From assembly GCA_035771165.1 (NCBI GenBank), contig JAWNZC010000351.1, positions 10,372,501 through 10,436,500 on the forward strand: DNA of 64,000 nucleotides. Direction: 5' to 3'. Of this stretch, positions 31,870 through 40,769 are shown piece after piece (position 1 is the stretch's first letter; each line of letters opens with the position of its first letter). A program made the position numbers and the translations under genes. A model generated the notes under the pieces. That model worked only from the letters and a program-made list of their open reading frames with translations, did not search any database and had not been told where the DNA came from. This DNA is from Paragorgia papillata. Its lineage: Eukaryota > Cnidaria > Anthozoa > Scleralcyonacea > Coralliidae.

Positions 31870-32880
31870 AGAAAGTAAAATAATTGAAAAGATGCCCTTT
31901 CCAGCTAAACGCGAGATTAACTGTCAGAACAATAACGGACCAATTAGCACTGTGACAAGGTCTTTTTGATTTCATCAGTTGAATATTTAAAATTACGGCT
32001 GAAGTTTTGTTTTAAGTATCCCGAACTTTTAAGATACTATTTTAGCCCTCATCCTAGCCATAACCTTTTTGCGGATACTGGTTGCTAAACCATGTGTGTA
32101 AGAATGTTTTCGTCAATCACGTGATCAAGCCGAAAAGCTAATAGGCATTCTTCAGATGTCTTATTCGTATGTCCGAAGGGTTTCCGAACGTGTACCAGAA
32201 CAACCAATGGAAGATTGAAAGTCGAGTTTCGCTTCAGGTCGTGGATAATTGCACGCAATCGCAAGACGCCAAGAAATCCACGAGGAGTTACTGATAGCTA
32301 GCTGACAGTGGTCTACTGGTCCGTCGATACAAAGTTTAAACTATTTTGTGTATATTTGCGAATCAGTGACTGGTTTCTAAAGCATATACCTACGTATAGA
32401 CCAATAGTATGTATTGCAGCATTTAGGTTTTTTAATGTATTCACCGTTATTTTATACTAAAGCAAGCGCGCGTGGTCAATGCTGATTTACGTGCAATACT
32501 TTTTTGTGTTTAGTAATTTAGCATCGCGTAATAAAACCATACATGCAAAGTGTTATTGTAATTATTCCGTAACGCGCCTTGACTTTCTCGCTCAAACATG
32601 CATTCACATCACAGTGAGTAAGACACAGTATTATATTTATTTAATAAACGTTAATCTTTAACGTTGCAGTCAACGTAGTACTCATCTATTAGTTTTACGC
32701 AAGAAGCAGGTATGTTGATCAATAAATATATTATCAAACAATCATAATATTTTACACAAACAGATATTGTTGTCAACAGTTTTTATTGGTAGATTTTTAA
32801 TACAAATGCAATATTAACAAATATTGTCGTATTTGGCTCTTTATTCTTGTGTGAAATTTGAATTGCGCCTGCTGCAGAAT
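31870..32880. other. No recognised gene
   Basis: AT-rich sequence with no recognisable exon or repeat. Confidence 0.4.
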
Positions 32881-32889
32881 TAGCTGGAA

Positions 32890-32976
32890 TCTTCACTCAA
32901 AATGCGGGAAATGCCGTTTCCGGGGTTTCAAATTTCAAACTTTTCGGGGGCGCATGCCCCAGGACCCCCTAGAATG
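32890..32976. repeat. Dispersed repeat C, short copy
   Basis: It has caaaatgcgggaaatgccgt and a cgcatgccccaggaccccct block, shared with the other copies in this window. Confidence 0.5.
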
Positions 32977-33097
32977 GTGTCGTCAATGATTTGCAACAGT
33001 CAGATTTTGGTCTAGATCCGCCCCTGAATTTTAACGACAAGCTTTCCATGGACGAAGAGACAGAACGAGTGCTTATTTGCGTTCGAATCAGGATCAT

Positions 33098-33245
33098 GGC
33101 CAGAAATAAAGGACACAGGTCACTAAATTATGCGCACAAATTAGCAAATTTCAATAGTGTAGAATTATCATGATAATTCCACACTATTGAAATTTGCTAA
33201 TTTGTGCTGATAATTTGGCGACCTGATGTCCTTTATTTCTGGCCA
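33098..33245. repeat. Long hairpin with almost no loop
   Basis: About 70-base arms: ggccagaaataaaggacacag on the left and its complement on the right, meeting at about 33170 (taattatcatgataattc). Confidence 0.85.
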
Positions 33246-33654
33246 TGCGTTCTGAAATATGAATAGCCTTAAACTAATGTTTCAAGCTACCTCATCCGCA
33301 GGCGTTGAAGGACGGGAAGGACACGGGCGGTAGGCGCGGGCGGGAGAAGCGCCTCCCTATGAAAGGGACTGGGACGGAAACGGAAATAAACAGAAAGAAA
33401 CGCCTGTGGAGGAGGTAGTGTTTCAAGTGTACTGTTGACATGTTAGGCCTTCGGCCAAGATATCTTAGGTATTAAGTCAACTTGGCACTGCTTGAGTTAC
33501 ATGTAGACGTATACAATATTTATTCAAAAAGCGCGATGATCATTGTCTATCAGTAAAGATTAGAACGAAAGCGATATAGTATCACTTTCATTTGACAATG
33601 CGATTAGCGAACGCGTTTCCTGTTTTTCCCAATTTACCTAAAATTGTCCTTTTA

Positions 33655-33716
33655 AGATTAGGGTTAAGATTAGGGTTGGAGCTTGGGTTAGGGATTGGGA
33701 GTTTGGGTAAGGGCTA
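33655..33716 (+). repeat. Degenerate TTAGGG-like array
   Basis: About six spaced ttaggg/ttgggt units, resembling decayed telomere-type repeats. Confidence 0.5.
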
Positions 33717-34179
33717 GAATTAAGCATTGTTGTAAAGTTATTTAATAAGGGCATTTAAAAATAATTATTGTCAATTCTAGGTGATACGTGAGAGTATATG
33801 CTGACATTTCACAAGATTATTAAGCACTTTCAGTATGTTTTTGTGAACAATTTACATTGTTCAATCATTATTTGTAAGCCAAATAAATACCAGTATCCGC
33901 ATGTACGCAATGCGTACCTATTTTTAATGATACTTTCTGTAAAAAAAACCACTTTATTTTAAATTCGTGTTTCAGTACTCACAGTCTGTGTGACGTCATT
34001 TCGTAACCTTCACTCAAAATTACAGTATATTTAATGACAAAATACAAAAGACGTTTTGCAATAGAAATAAAAAATCTATTCCTTGAACAAATGCAAATTA
34101 AAGTTTAGGATTCGTTTGACTAATACTATTATTTAGTTCTACAAAGTGCATAATTTTCGTCAAATTATGTTTTCTAAAA

Positions 34180-34575
34180 TCAGTGAGAGATTAGATATCC
34201 AGCAAATGTGGTGTATCGTCCTTTACCATACACGGCGTAGCCACTACTTTTCACCAGACGGACCCACACTGCCTGACCTTTCTTCATTTGAACAAGCACG
34301 GTATTACTCAACTGATCATGACTTTTATGATTGGCAAGCACCTCGGCATACATTACACCGTTCTTCATCAATTGAACGTGGCTCGTATAACTATTCATCT
34401 GTAAATACGAAAAACTGATCTGATAAATGCCATCAACTGGTGCTGTGAACTTCCCTGTGCCGGGATTGTAAGCACTTCCAACATTGATTGAAACGTCGTT
34501 AAATTTGATCGCATCATGAGCATAGTTTGGTCCAATGTTTCCACTGGTCAACGTTGCAAAGAAAGCAGGGATGTG
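34180..34575 (-). CDS. Globular C1q domain, terminal exon of a secreted C1q-domain protein
   Basis: C1q domains form secreted trimers used in recognition, immunity and adhesion. The exon starts after acceptor TTGTTTGTAG (ending at 34576) in phase 0 with HIPAFFATLTSGNIG. It then carries the family blocks IKFNDVSINVGSAYN, TGKFTAPVDGIYQISFSY, and a final YAVYGKGRYTTFAGYLIS before the stop. The domain is complete at about 130 residues. An internal TTG at 34551 is not the start. A signal-peptide exon in the same phase and strand lies at 52437-52550 and is the best candidate for exon 1. The C1q call is firm; the joining is inference. Confidence 0.88.
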   Translation of the reverse strand, partial: HIPAFFATLTSGNIGPNYAHDAIKFNDVSINVGSAYNPGTGKFTAPVDGIYQISFSYLQMNSYTSHVQLMKNGVMYAEVLANHKSHDQLSNTVLVQMKKGQAVWVRLVKSSGYAVYGKGRYTTFAGYLISH

Positions 34576-34579
34576 CTAC

Positions 34580-34934
34580 AAACAATAATAAAATATATCT
34601 AAGACTAAGACTAAAGTAAACTTTAATTTATTTTCATTATAATATTATTAATATAAGAGGTAATAAAGAGATGATGATAGATAAAAGATAATAACATACT
34701 GCACGAAAGTTTGCTTATTGCATTATAATAGATTGGCCACGGATCAAAAGACATGCGACCATTTTTTTGGACTGGCATAATCAACTTTTACCTATAGCCT
34801 GCTCAGTGAGATTCCTATATTAACAATCTCTATAATAACCCGCTGGCAAGAATCTGTGTGTACAATCTAGTTTATTCTACACAAAGAAGATTACAGACAA
34901 AGTTTTTTGACAATTTTCCAGCATCCAAATTAAA
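34580..34934. other. No recognised gene
   Basis: AT-rich intron sequence upstream of the C1q exon. Confidence 0.4.
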
Positions 34935-35036
34935 ATTAGACTGCGTAGCCGGCGCTGGGAGAAAAGGAGAAGGGGAGCTCCCTGTCCGTCCCAATCCCCC
35001 AGCACCGGATACCCAGGCTAAATTAAAATTTGATCG
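34935..35036. repeat. Dispersed repeat F, copy 2
   Basis: It shares the gtagccggcgctggg and gaaggggagc blocks with 18270-18352. It immediately precedes the virus-like element. Confidence 0.4.
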
Positions 35037-35088
35037 AAGTAGTAGATAACCCCCCCCATATACCGACGGAAGTAGTTAATATTCAGCA

Positions 35089-35120
35089 TGACTCACGCAC
35101 CGTGACTCATGCATGACTCA
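35089..35120. promoter_or_regulatory. Cluster of three TGACTCA (AP-1/bZIP) sites in ITR-L
   Basis: Exact TGACTCA at 35089-35095, 35103-35109 and 35114-35120. This heptamer is the classic AP-1 (Fos/Jun bZIP) target. Its presence in the ITR about 100 bases before a TATA box suggests a stress- or growth-responsive promoter. Confidence 0.7.
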
Positions 35121-35192
35121 CGCATGACGAACGGAGTAACAGAACAATAGGACATGTTTGGACACGACTGGGATAATTAGTTCACATGAAGC

Positions 35193-35200
35193 TATATAAG
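35193..35200 (+). promoter_or_regulatory. TATA box for the GRF gene
   Basis: TATATAAG lies 113 bases before the GRF start codon and downstream of the AP-1-type sites. The mirrored right ITR carries the same promoter facing inwards. Confidence 0.6.
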
Positions 35201-35312
35201 CTCGGACATTACGATGTTAGGATTACACCTGGTCTGGTCATCTATACTTGTTCGAGACTTTAGAGAAGGATTGGAACGTTTTTGAAAGCATTAGAAATTC
35301 TACCGTCGCACA

Positions 35313-35945
35313 ATGGAATGTTTACACGGTGAACCTGCATCTTCGACAATTACACAGAAGGGTACGTTTTGGTTTTGTGGACAGAAACCTAGTTGCGAGT
35401 TCTTTTGCCCAGAAGAAGATTGCTACATGTTTGGAAAAGCCGTAGCCTCCTTCCATGAAAGTGGATGTATACATCCAAGGTGCTATGGCCATGGACGACT
35501 AGCACAAATGCGAATGGTTAAAGATAAGATGAAAGAAAGTTACGGGAGACCATACTTTGTTTGCTGCGAACGAGGAAATCCCTGTTCGTTTTGGCAATGG
35601 GCTGATGTCTTCGAGGGTATCAAACCAATGTGTCGACATGGTCTGATTTGTCGTACTAGCAAAGTCAAGAAAGAGGGTGACAACCAAGGTCGTCTGTTTT
35701 ACTCGTGTCCCAACGAGAGAGAAAACTGCTGTGACTTTTTCGAATGGAAACCGGAAGAAGATCCCCTTGAACCATTCTCCACTGTTCTGTTTAGTATGCC
35801 ACCATCTTACAGATATACAGTCAAAAAGACTGGAGAGACATTCACGAGCCATGAAACTGATCATAAGAAAGCCTACGAAAAGTACCTTTTTGAAAAGTCG
35901 GTAAATGACTTGACTATAGACTTGGAAAAACTGAACATTTGCTGA
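35313..35945 (+). CDS. Triple GRF-type zinc-finger protein, 210 aa
   Basis: GRF zinc fingers bind single-stranded nucleic acid and are found in NEIL3, TOP3A and APE2. Three units are visible. Unit 1 has C3, H5, C22 and C28 with FWFCGQKPSCEFF. Unit 2, about residues 54-97, has C57, H60, C84 and C91 with GRPYFVCCERGNPCSFWQW. Unit 3, residues 107-145, has C107, H109, C132 and C139 with QGRLFYSC and CDFFEW. A short tail has SYRYTVKKTGETFTSHE. The start ATG lies in the ITR; its first 38 codons are duplicated in antisense at the other end. AATAAA at 35979-35984 is a likely polyadenylation signal. The single uninterrupted frame suggests a viral or transposon gene rather than a host gene. A role in replication or repair of the element is inference. 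Confidence 0.85.
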   Translation: MECLHGEPASSTITQKGTFWFCGQKPSCEFFCPEEDCYMFGKAVASFHESGCIHPRCYGHGRLAQMRMVKDKMKESYGRPYFVCCERGNPCSFWQWADVFEGIKPMCRHGLICRTSKVKKEGDNQGRLFYSCPNERENCCDFFEWKPEEDPLEPFSTVLFSMPPSYRYTVKKTGETFTSHETDHKKAYEKYLFEKSVNDLTIDLEKLNIC

Positions 35946-36074
35946 ACATGTATAATTTTGTATTCTAATTATCTATCTAATAAATATATGTTTATACCTG
36001 ACTCTTTTGTGATTCATTTATCTCCAACTTTGGTCGTGTGAACACTAATTGTTATAGACCAATACGCATACGCT

Positions 36075-36443
36075 ATGGATACAATTTTTGATGAATTAAA
36101 ACAACATAACATTGATATCGATAAAGATACGTGTCAGACATGTCTTGACGATCATCGACACCTGTTTGATAGTTTTAGCGATCAATTAGATCGTGTGAAC
36201 CTTCATCATATCTATGAAGAAATGGATCTAAATAATTTTGGAAGAATAGTCGCTTATCTCGCTTTCGTATACAGAGTTAGCGTTTCGTACGATAACCAAA
36301 CGGTTCGAGAGGTCGTTCGACGAACGGTGAATGATTATGTAGCAATCTTCTTCTGGGCAAAAGAACTCGCAACTAGGTTTCTGTCCACAAAACCAAAACG
36401 TACCCTTCTGTGTAATTGTCGAAGATGCAGGTTCACCGTGTAA
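36075..36443 (+). CDS. Bcl-2-like (BH1-bearing) ORF, C-terminus truncated by the right ITR
   Basis: The 122-residue frame has a helical, acidic N-terminus. At residues about 47-68 it reads YEEMDLNNFGRIVAYLAFVY, matching the BH1 signature (N-W/F-G-R-hydrophobic-A-x-x-x-F) of Bcl-2 family apoptosis regulators. A following TVREVVRRTVNDYV resembles the next helix. From about residue 88 the frame is antisense to the GRF gene copy in ITR-R, so the expected BH2 (W-I) region and membrane tail are missing. Viruses and adintovirus-like elements carry Bcl-2 homologues that block host cell death. I infer such an origin here, now shortened. The BH1 call rests on one motif, so moderate confidence. Confidence 0.6.
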   Translation: MDTIFDELKQHNIDIDKDTCQTCLDDHRHLFDSFSDQLDRVNLHHIYEEMDLNNFGRIVAYLAFVYRVSVSYDNQTVREVVRRTVNDYVAIFFWAKELATRFLSTKPKRTLLCNCRRCRFTV

Positions 36444-36720
36444 ACATTCCATTGTGCGACGGTAGAATTTCTAATGCTTTCAAAAACGTTCCAATCCTTC
36501 TCTAAAGTCTCGAACAAGTATAGATGACCAGACCAGGTGTAATCCTAACATCGTAATGTCCGAGCTTATATAGCTTCATGTGAACTAATTATCCCAGTCG
36601 TGTCCAAACATGTCCTATTGTTCTGTTACTCCGTTCGTCATGCGTGAGTCATGCATGAGTCACGGTGCGTGAGTCATGCGGAATATTAACTACTTCCGTC
36701 GGTATAAGGGGGGGTTATCT
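36340..36720 (-). repeat. Right terminal inverted repeat (ITR-R)
   Basis: The reverse complement of 35047-35428 with few changes. It carries an inward-facing copy of the promoter and the first 38 codons of the GRF gene, with the same TGACTCA cluster near 36650. Confidence 0.9.
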
Positions 36721-37084
36721 AACCCCCCCCCCCCATATACCATAACAAAGGGATGCCGCCTCATTAATATTCAGCGTGACTCGCGCACCGTGACTCAGGC
36801 ATGACTCACGCCTGTGACATGATTGGGCAATCCTACTACCAGTTAACACTTGTGGGACATGTAAGCATACAGAGCATGCGTACAATAAACTCAAGACAAA
36901 ATAGACGTTCTTGACAAGGAACTAAAGAGAAATTAGTAGACACACTTTATATCACTATAAGAATCACTTTGAGAAGCTGAACTTAAGATATGTACGAATC
37001 AATCCGAAAAGCCGTGAGCTCAGAAAAAAACGTATCGGCACATAGCAATGAAAAGCTTATATATGAATATTATATTAGATATTT
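36721..37084 (+). repeat. Second terminus of the same family, abutting ITR-R
   Basis: A C-run then catatacc, followed by taatattcagcgtgactc and TGACTCA sites at 36791-36797 and 36802-36808. The first 90 bases are homologous to ITR-L. Bases 36837-37140 also resemble 38657-38960, so the terminus has been duplicated. It lies outside the palindrome and is not mirrored on the right. Confidence 0.8.
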
Positions 37085-37394
37085 GGTTCGCTTTTGAATA
37101 TTATATTAGATATTTGTGTCGCTTTTGTGATGTTTATACGTATAGGAACCGTATGAAGTTAAAAAGAGTCGCCTTGAATGGTAGCGAATCGTTATTGTAC
37201 ACTTAGAAGAACATTATTCGACAGCATCGTTGACCAAGCACTTTGAAAAATTACAGAGCTTGGTTAAAGTTAAATAATTCCTCGCTATGATTTAGTATGT
37301 TATAAGGTTCTCGCACGTGCAGAACACAAAAGGGAAAAGTCATTAAAATTACTAATGGCTAAAACATAACTGGATTTGCATATAAGTAGAATAT

Positions 37395-38260
37395 TTAATT
37401 CATTTTAGGGGGGTGATCATGAGCTCTGGGGAATAATAAGGGGTATTAATGCATGGGCAAGTTTAGGCGGGGCGTTGATGTAACCATGGAGAATGTACAG
37501 CGTCGCGTCGTCTCACAAGGCAGAATTCAAAGTATTCAGTTTAAAATATTTATTTCTTGGCCCAAAAAATCAAAGCATAGTCGAAAGTGTTATCGTATTT
37601 GAAGAAAACACAGTTAATCAACCTGTTGGAGACAGTCCTGTTGTTAGTTTGGCAAGCGAAGAGTGTGTAAATGGTTCTAGCTTCCCCCTAACCTTAGCTG
37701 GATAGAGTAAATGATGCCTTCAATGCATGAAGAAACCGTTCGGTAAGCTGTTCGAAAGATATTGAAACACTTTCTTTCAAAAGTTTGTATAAGCACTAAT
37801 GTTTCTGTTTCGATTAAATGATTAACATATCTAAAACTGCCTAGTCTCTTCGTATAACATATCCCTTGACTGTTCGAATATCCGCTCGATGGTGATCATG
37901 AACTTTGGGGGATAATAAGGGGTATTAATGTGTGGGCAAGTTTAGGCGAGGCGCTGGTGTAACCATGGAGAATGTACAGCGTCGTCTCATAAGGCAGAAT
38001 TCGAAGTATTCAGTTTAAAATATTTATTTCTTGGTCCAAAAAATCAAAGCATTGTCGAAAGTGTTTTCATATTTGAAGAAAACGCAGTTAATCAACCTGT
38101 TGGAAACAGTCCTGTTGTTAGTTTGGCAAGCGAAGAGTGTGTAAATGATTCTAGCTTCCCCTAACCTTAGCTGGATAGAGTAAATGATGCCTTGAATGAA
38201 GAAACCGTTCGGTAAGCTGTTCGAAAGACATTGAAACACTTTCTTCAGAAGGGTTTGCCA
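37395..38260 (+). repeat. Direct repeat pair within the left arm (~375-bp units)
   Basis: Bases 37395-37785 and 37885-38260 share gggtattaatg, taaccatggagaatgtacag, a 60-codon ORF region and gaaaccgttcggtaagctgt. The mirrored pair lies at 45420-46290. Confidence 0.8.
37493..37705 (+). CDS. Short conserved ORF of the palindrome (70 aa), unknown
   Basis: It contains LKYLFLGPKNQSIVESVIVF and VNQPVGDSPVVSLASEECVN. The tandem unit at 37975-38165 keeps almost the same residues with mostly mild substitutions. The right-arm mirror (45975-46187, minus) differs by one residue (G to D). Conservation of the acidic reading suggests a protein or part of one, but repeats of recent origin would look conserved anyway. 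No family recognised. Confidence 0.3.
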   Translation: MYSVASSHKAEFKVFSLKYLFLGPKNQSIVESVIVFEENTVNQPVGDSPVVSLASEECVNGSSFPLTLAG

Positions 38261-38518
38261 GAATATAAACTGTCAGGGGTTAAATGGATGACTCGGCTAT
38301 TTTATTAACGTCGTCAAGCATCTTGTTAATGTTGCTAAGGCTGATATTTGCATATTTATCCTCAGTGCACGTGCAGGAGACAAAAGAGAAACTCATTAGT
38401 GGTCATTAAGAGGATTAAGCGCTTGGGCAAATCTAGGCGAGAAAGTCATTAACTGTTACCATAGCAAAACCGCGTGCGTCCTTCATTCGTCTCAGGCTCC
38501 TTTGGGACCCTCTAGCTG

Positions 38519-38528
38519 TTACTCAACC
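38519..38528 (+). repeat. Third C-run terminus-like sequence
   Basis: actcaacccccccc followed by gtgtaatacgtcataatcg resembles the C-run start of the termini at 35047 and 36721. It is mirrored at about 45150-45160. Downstream bases 38657-38960 match 36837-37140, so this probably marks the end of an inner element copy. Confidence 0.5.
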
Positions 38529-38876
38529 CCCCCCGTGTAATACGTCATAATCGATAGCTCTCCGACTAATTCCCGAAGATCGTCATTATCAAAAGATGCT
38601 CGACTTATATAAGTAATAGGAACCAAATTTCATTTATGCACTTTACCTTACTGATCGACAGTCAGCAGTTGTGGGGCATGTTATAATATTCAAACAGAAT
38701 AAGTCATCCTAGAATCATTGCTTACTAAACCCTTGTTTATAAGTGAAGAATTCGTGAGAAGATAGAATGAGGAATCACTTTAAGCCGTATATAAGAAGAA
38801 CTTAAGATAGTGTGAGGAATCAATTCGAAAAGCCGTGATCTAGGGGTTTAAAACGTATTAACACTAGCACATAGCA

Positions 38877-39092
38877 ATGAAAAGCTTATATATGAATATT
38901 ATATTAGATATTTGTTTCACTTTTGTGGTGTTTATACGTTTAAGAACTGTGCAAAGTTCCACAAGTCCGGCACAGTGGCATCAGCTTTCTGGGGTTTCTG
39001 GAGTATACACCTCCTATTTTAAATCTTTAGGCATTATGAGAATATTTCGTTTGTATTCTGTCAACGAATTGGTGGCTCTTAAAAGATTATAG
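38877..39092 (+). CDS. Short ORF of the palindrome (71 aa), unknown
   Basis: The reading starts MKSLYMNIILDI with a hydrophobic N-terminus, then contains AQWHQLSGVSGVYTS. The right-arm copy (44588-44803, minus) differs at three residues. A truncated duplicate of its start lies at 37051. No family recognised; it could be chance. Confidence 0.25.
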   Translation: MKSLYMNIILDICFTFVVFIRLRTVQSSTSPAQWHQLSGVSGVYTSYFKSLGIMRIFRLYSVNELVALKRL

Positions 39093-39602
39093 TTTTTAGA
39101 ATGTGATTTGTTCAAAGAAACGTTTTTGTAATATGACTAAATAACGAAATAAAGTTTAAAAAATATATAATTTCATATTTACAATCACATAAAGCTCCTA
39201 TTATTTACAAACACGCAAAAGTTAAAATCCATAAGTGTCAAAATTATTTACAATCACTTGCCGTTTAATCGCAGATTGAATTTATTTAGATCTCTTTTAC
39301 ATGATAGTAAAAATTGCTACATGTGTTATGAGAACACTATTGAGTTAATGCAAAGTTAAATTATGTTTTAAGTTAAATAAATTTCTTGGACTATTTAGTG
39401 TGTAAGAAATTAAAGATGTGTAATTTTATATGTGTGTAATTTTATCTGAAGAAAAAATTAATAAAGACATATGAGCAACATTATAATAGTTTTTTGTAGT
39501 TTATTTTTTATATTTATAACAAATTACAGTGTACATATTGACAGCTAATTATTTACATAAACGAATGTTTTTCAATAAACTGTCCTGCGTTTACGGTTTC
39601 TT

Positions 39603-39995
39603 CTAGCGCACCCACTTCTTAGAGATATCGTTTGTTTCTCTGTTGTCAAAGCAATGCTCGCTCTTTATAGGGAATTTTGATATTTTCCGTTTTTTGCGTT
39701 GTTTATTATTTACGGACTCCCCCTGCTGCTCTCTTAGATAATTATTGAAGTTTGTTGCCATTTCCTCTTGTCTCCTTATAAGGCTTTTCAAAGTTTTCTC
39801 CATATTCAGTTCTGTGCTGTCTGCGATAGTTTCTTTACTCTGTAAAGGTACACATATTCCAATTTTACTCCATTTTAGCCATTTAGCGCGTTCTTTGTTA
39901 TCCATGTGGTGTACTTGATCAAGATGATTTGCTAGCCTTGCAAGATTAGTGCTTCCGCAACCGAAGACAGGACAGTTTCTACGTGTGCGACCCAT
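39603..39995 (-). CDS. C2H2 zinc-finger protein of the element, intact left-arm copy
   Basis: From the internal ATG (39995) the protein is 130 residues: MGRTRRNCPVFGCGST, then NLARLANHLDQVHHMD. This gives a C2H2 finger with spacing C-x4-C-x12-H-x4-H at residues 8-30. A helical middle (EKTLKSLIRRQEEMATNF) and a basic KQRKKRKISK, probably a nuclear signal, follow. An upstream in-frame ATG at 40037 would add 14 residues; I prefer the second because the finger normally begins near the N-terminus. The function is unknown, probably DNA binding for the element. The right-arm copy is frameshifted. Confidence 0.65.
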   Translation of the reverse strand: MGRTRRNCPVFGCGSTNLARLANHLDQVHHMDNKERAKWLKWSKIGICVPLQSKETIADSTELNMEKTLKSLIRRQEEMATNFNNYLREQQGESVNNKQRKKRKISKFPIKSEHCFDNRETNDISKKWVR

Positions 39996-40243
39996 GTTTA
40001 GTTGTTTACTCGAGCAATGACAGAAAGCATTTGACATTTTTTGACATGTTAGATGCTTTTATTAGGCCCGTTTAGGCCCTATTTGGCCTTTTTTGGCCCG
40101 TTTAGGCCTTTTGGCCCGTTCAAAGATACACCCTTCACCCCCGGGGTCACCCCCAGAGATACCCCCATTACCCCCTGGGGCAACCTTTTAAATAATCAAT
40201 CTTAGGATTCAATGATTCAATCTTAGGATTCAATGATTCAATC

Positions 40244-40684
40244 TTAGGATTCAATGTGGGATGTTTTGGCGGTATTTGGGGGGTGTTTTGGGGGCTTCGG
40301 GAGTTGGGGGTGTTTGGAGGGTTTTGGGGGTGCCTCGGGGGTGATTGCAGGTGTTACGGGGGTATTCGGGGGGCGTTTTGGGAGTTCTTGAGGGTGTTTT
40401 GGGGGTACCTTGGGGGTGCCTCGGGGGTGATTGGAGGTGTTGCGGGGGTGATTGGAGGTGTTGCGGGGGTATTTGGGGTGTTTTGGGGTTTCGGGGTAAT
40501 TGGGGGCTTCGGGGGTGATTGGAGGTGTTACGGGGGCATTTTGGTGGTATTTGGTGATGTTTTGGAGGTGTTTCGGGGGATGTTTCGGGTGTTGAGGAGA
40601 TTTTACGGGTGTGGTTAAGAGTAAAGATAAGGGTGTATATAGCTTACAGAGGTGATTTGGGACAATAATTTTATTAATCAACAT
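40244..40684 (-). CDS. Pro-rich low-complexity ORF over a minisatellite (left arm)
   Basis: The ATG at 40684 opens 146 residues after a short hydrophobic start. The rest is repeats such as PKHPKYPRNTSNHPRNTSNH. The plus strand is G-rich (ggggtgtttt and ggtgttgcgggggt units) across 40256-40618. The frame is open in part because the repeats lack stops; both arms keep it identical. Translation is uncertain. Confidence 0.3.
   Translation of the reverse strand: MLINKIIVPNHLCKLYTPLSLLLTTPVKSPQHPKHPPKHLQNITKYHQNAPVTPPITPEAPNYPETPKHPKYPRNTSNHPRNTSNHPRGTPKVPPKHPQELPKRPPNTPVTPAITPEAPPKPSKHPQLPKPPKHPPNTAKTSHIES
40256..40618. repeat. G-rich minisatellite (left arm)
   Basis: Irregular units of about 15-30 bases with runs of 3-6 G on the plus strand, a strong candidate for G-quadruplexes. 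The mirror is at 42616-42978. Bases 40198-40255 carry three copies of a 19-base unit containing aatcttaggattcaatg. Confidence 0.85.
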
Positions 40685-40769
40685 TAAATATTACAATAAA
40701 TGTCTTGAGTTTATTACAAGAATGACAACAAATACGGTCTTTATCATTTCTAGACATTCATTTTCTGTT

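Larger units (their letters stand above)
35047..35428 (+). repeat. Left terminal inverted repeat (ITR-L)
   Basis: It starts with a C-run and catataccgacggaagtag, then contains three TGACTCA sites, a TATA box and the first 38 codons of the GRF gene. It matches ITR-R across its length with only a few differences. Confidence 0.9.
35047..36730 (+). mobile_element. Compact virus-like element: 382-bp ITRs, GRF zinc-finger gene and Bcl-2-like ORF
   Basis: The left repeat (about 35047-35428) is nearly identical to the inverted right repeat (about 36340-36720). Outer ends carry a C-run (left) and G-run (right) next to gataacc/ggttatc. Inside are two ORFs reading rightwards; the first begins inside the left ITR and the second ends inside the right ITR. 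No integrase, polymerase or transposase is present, so it would depend on help from elsewhere. Its outer 60 bases closely match the terminus at 36721, which leads into the palindrome carrying a packaging ATPase. I infer a deleted or satellite form of a Polinton/adintovirus-like element; it is not a known named element. Confidence 0.75.

Noticed and set aside
33655..33716. Internal telomere
   Set aside because: Units are degenerate and few; a chance or relic TTAGGG-like tract is more likely than a chromosome-fusion scar.
35499..35864. 121-codon minus-strand ORF
   Set aside because: Antisense of the GRF zinc-finger gene, which has clear Cys/His motifs on the plus strand.
36228..36452. Second GRF protein start on the minus strand
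   Set aside because: It is the ITR-R copy of the first 38 codons joined to unrelated sequence; only one zinc finger, so not a full gene.
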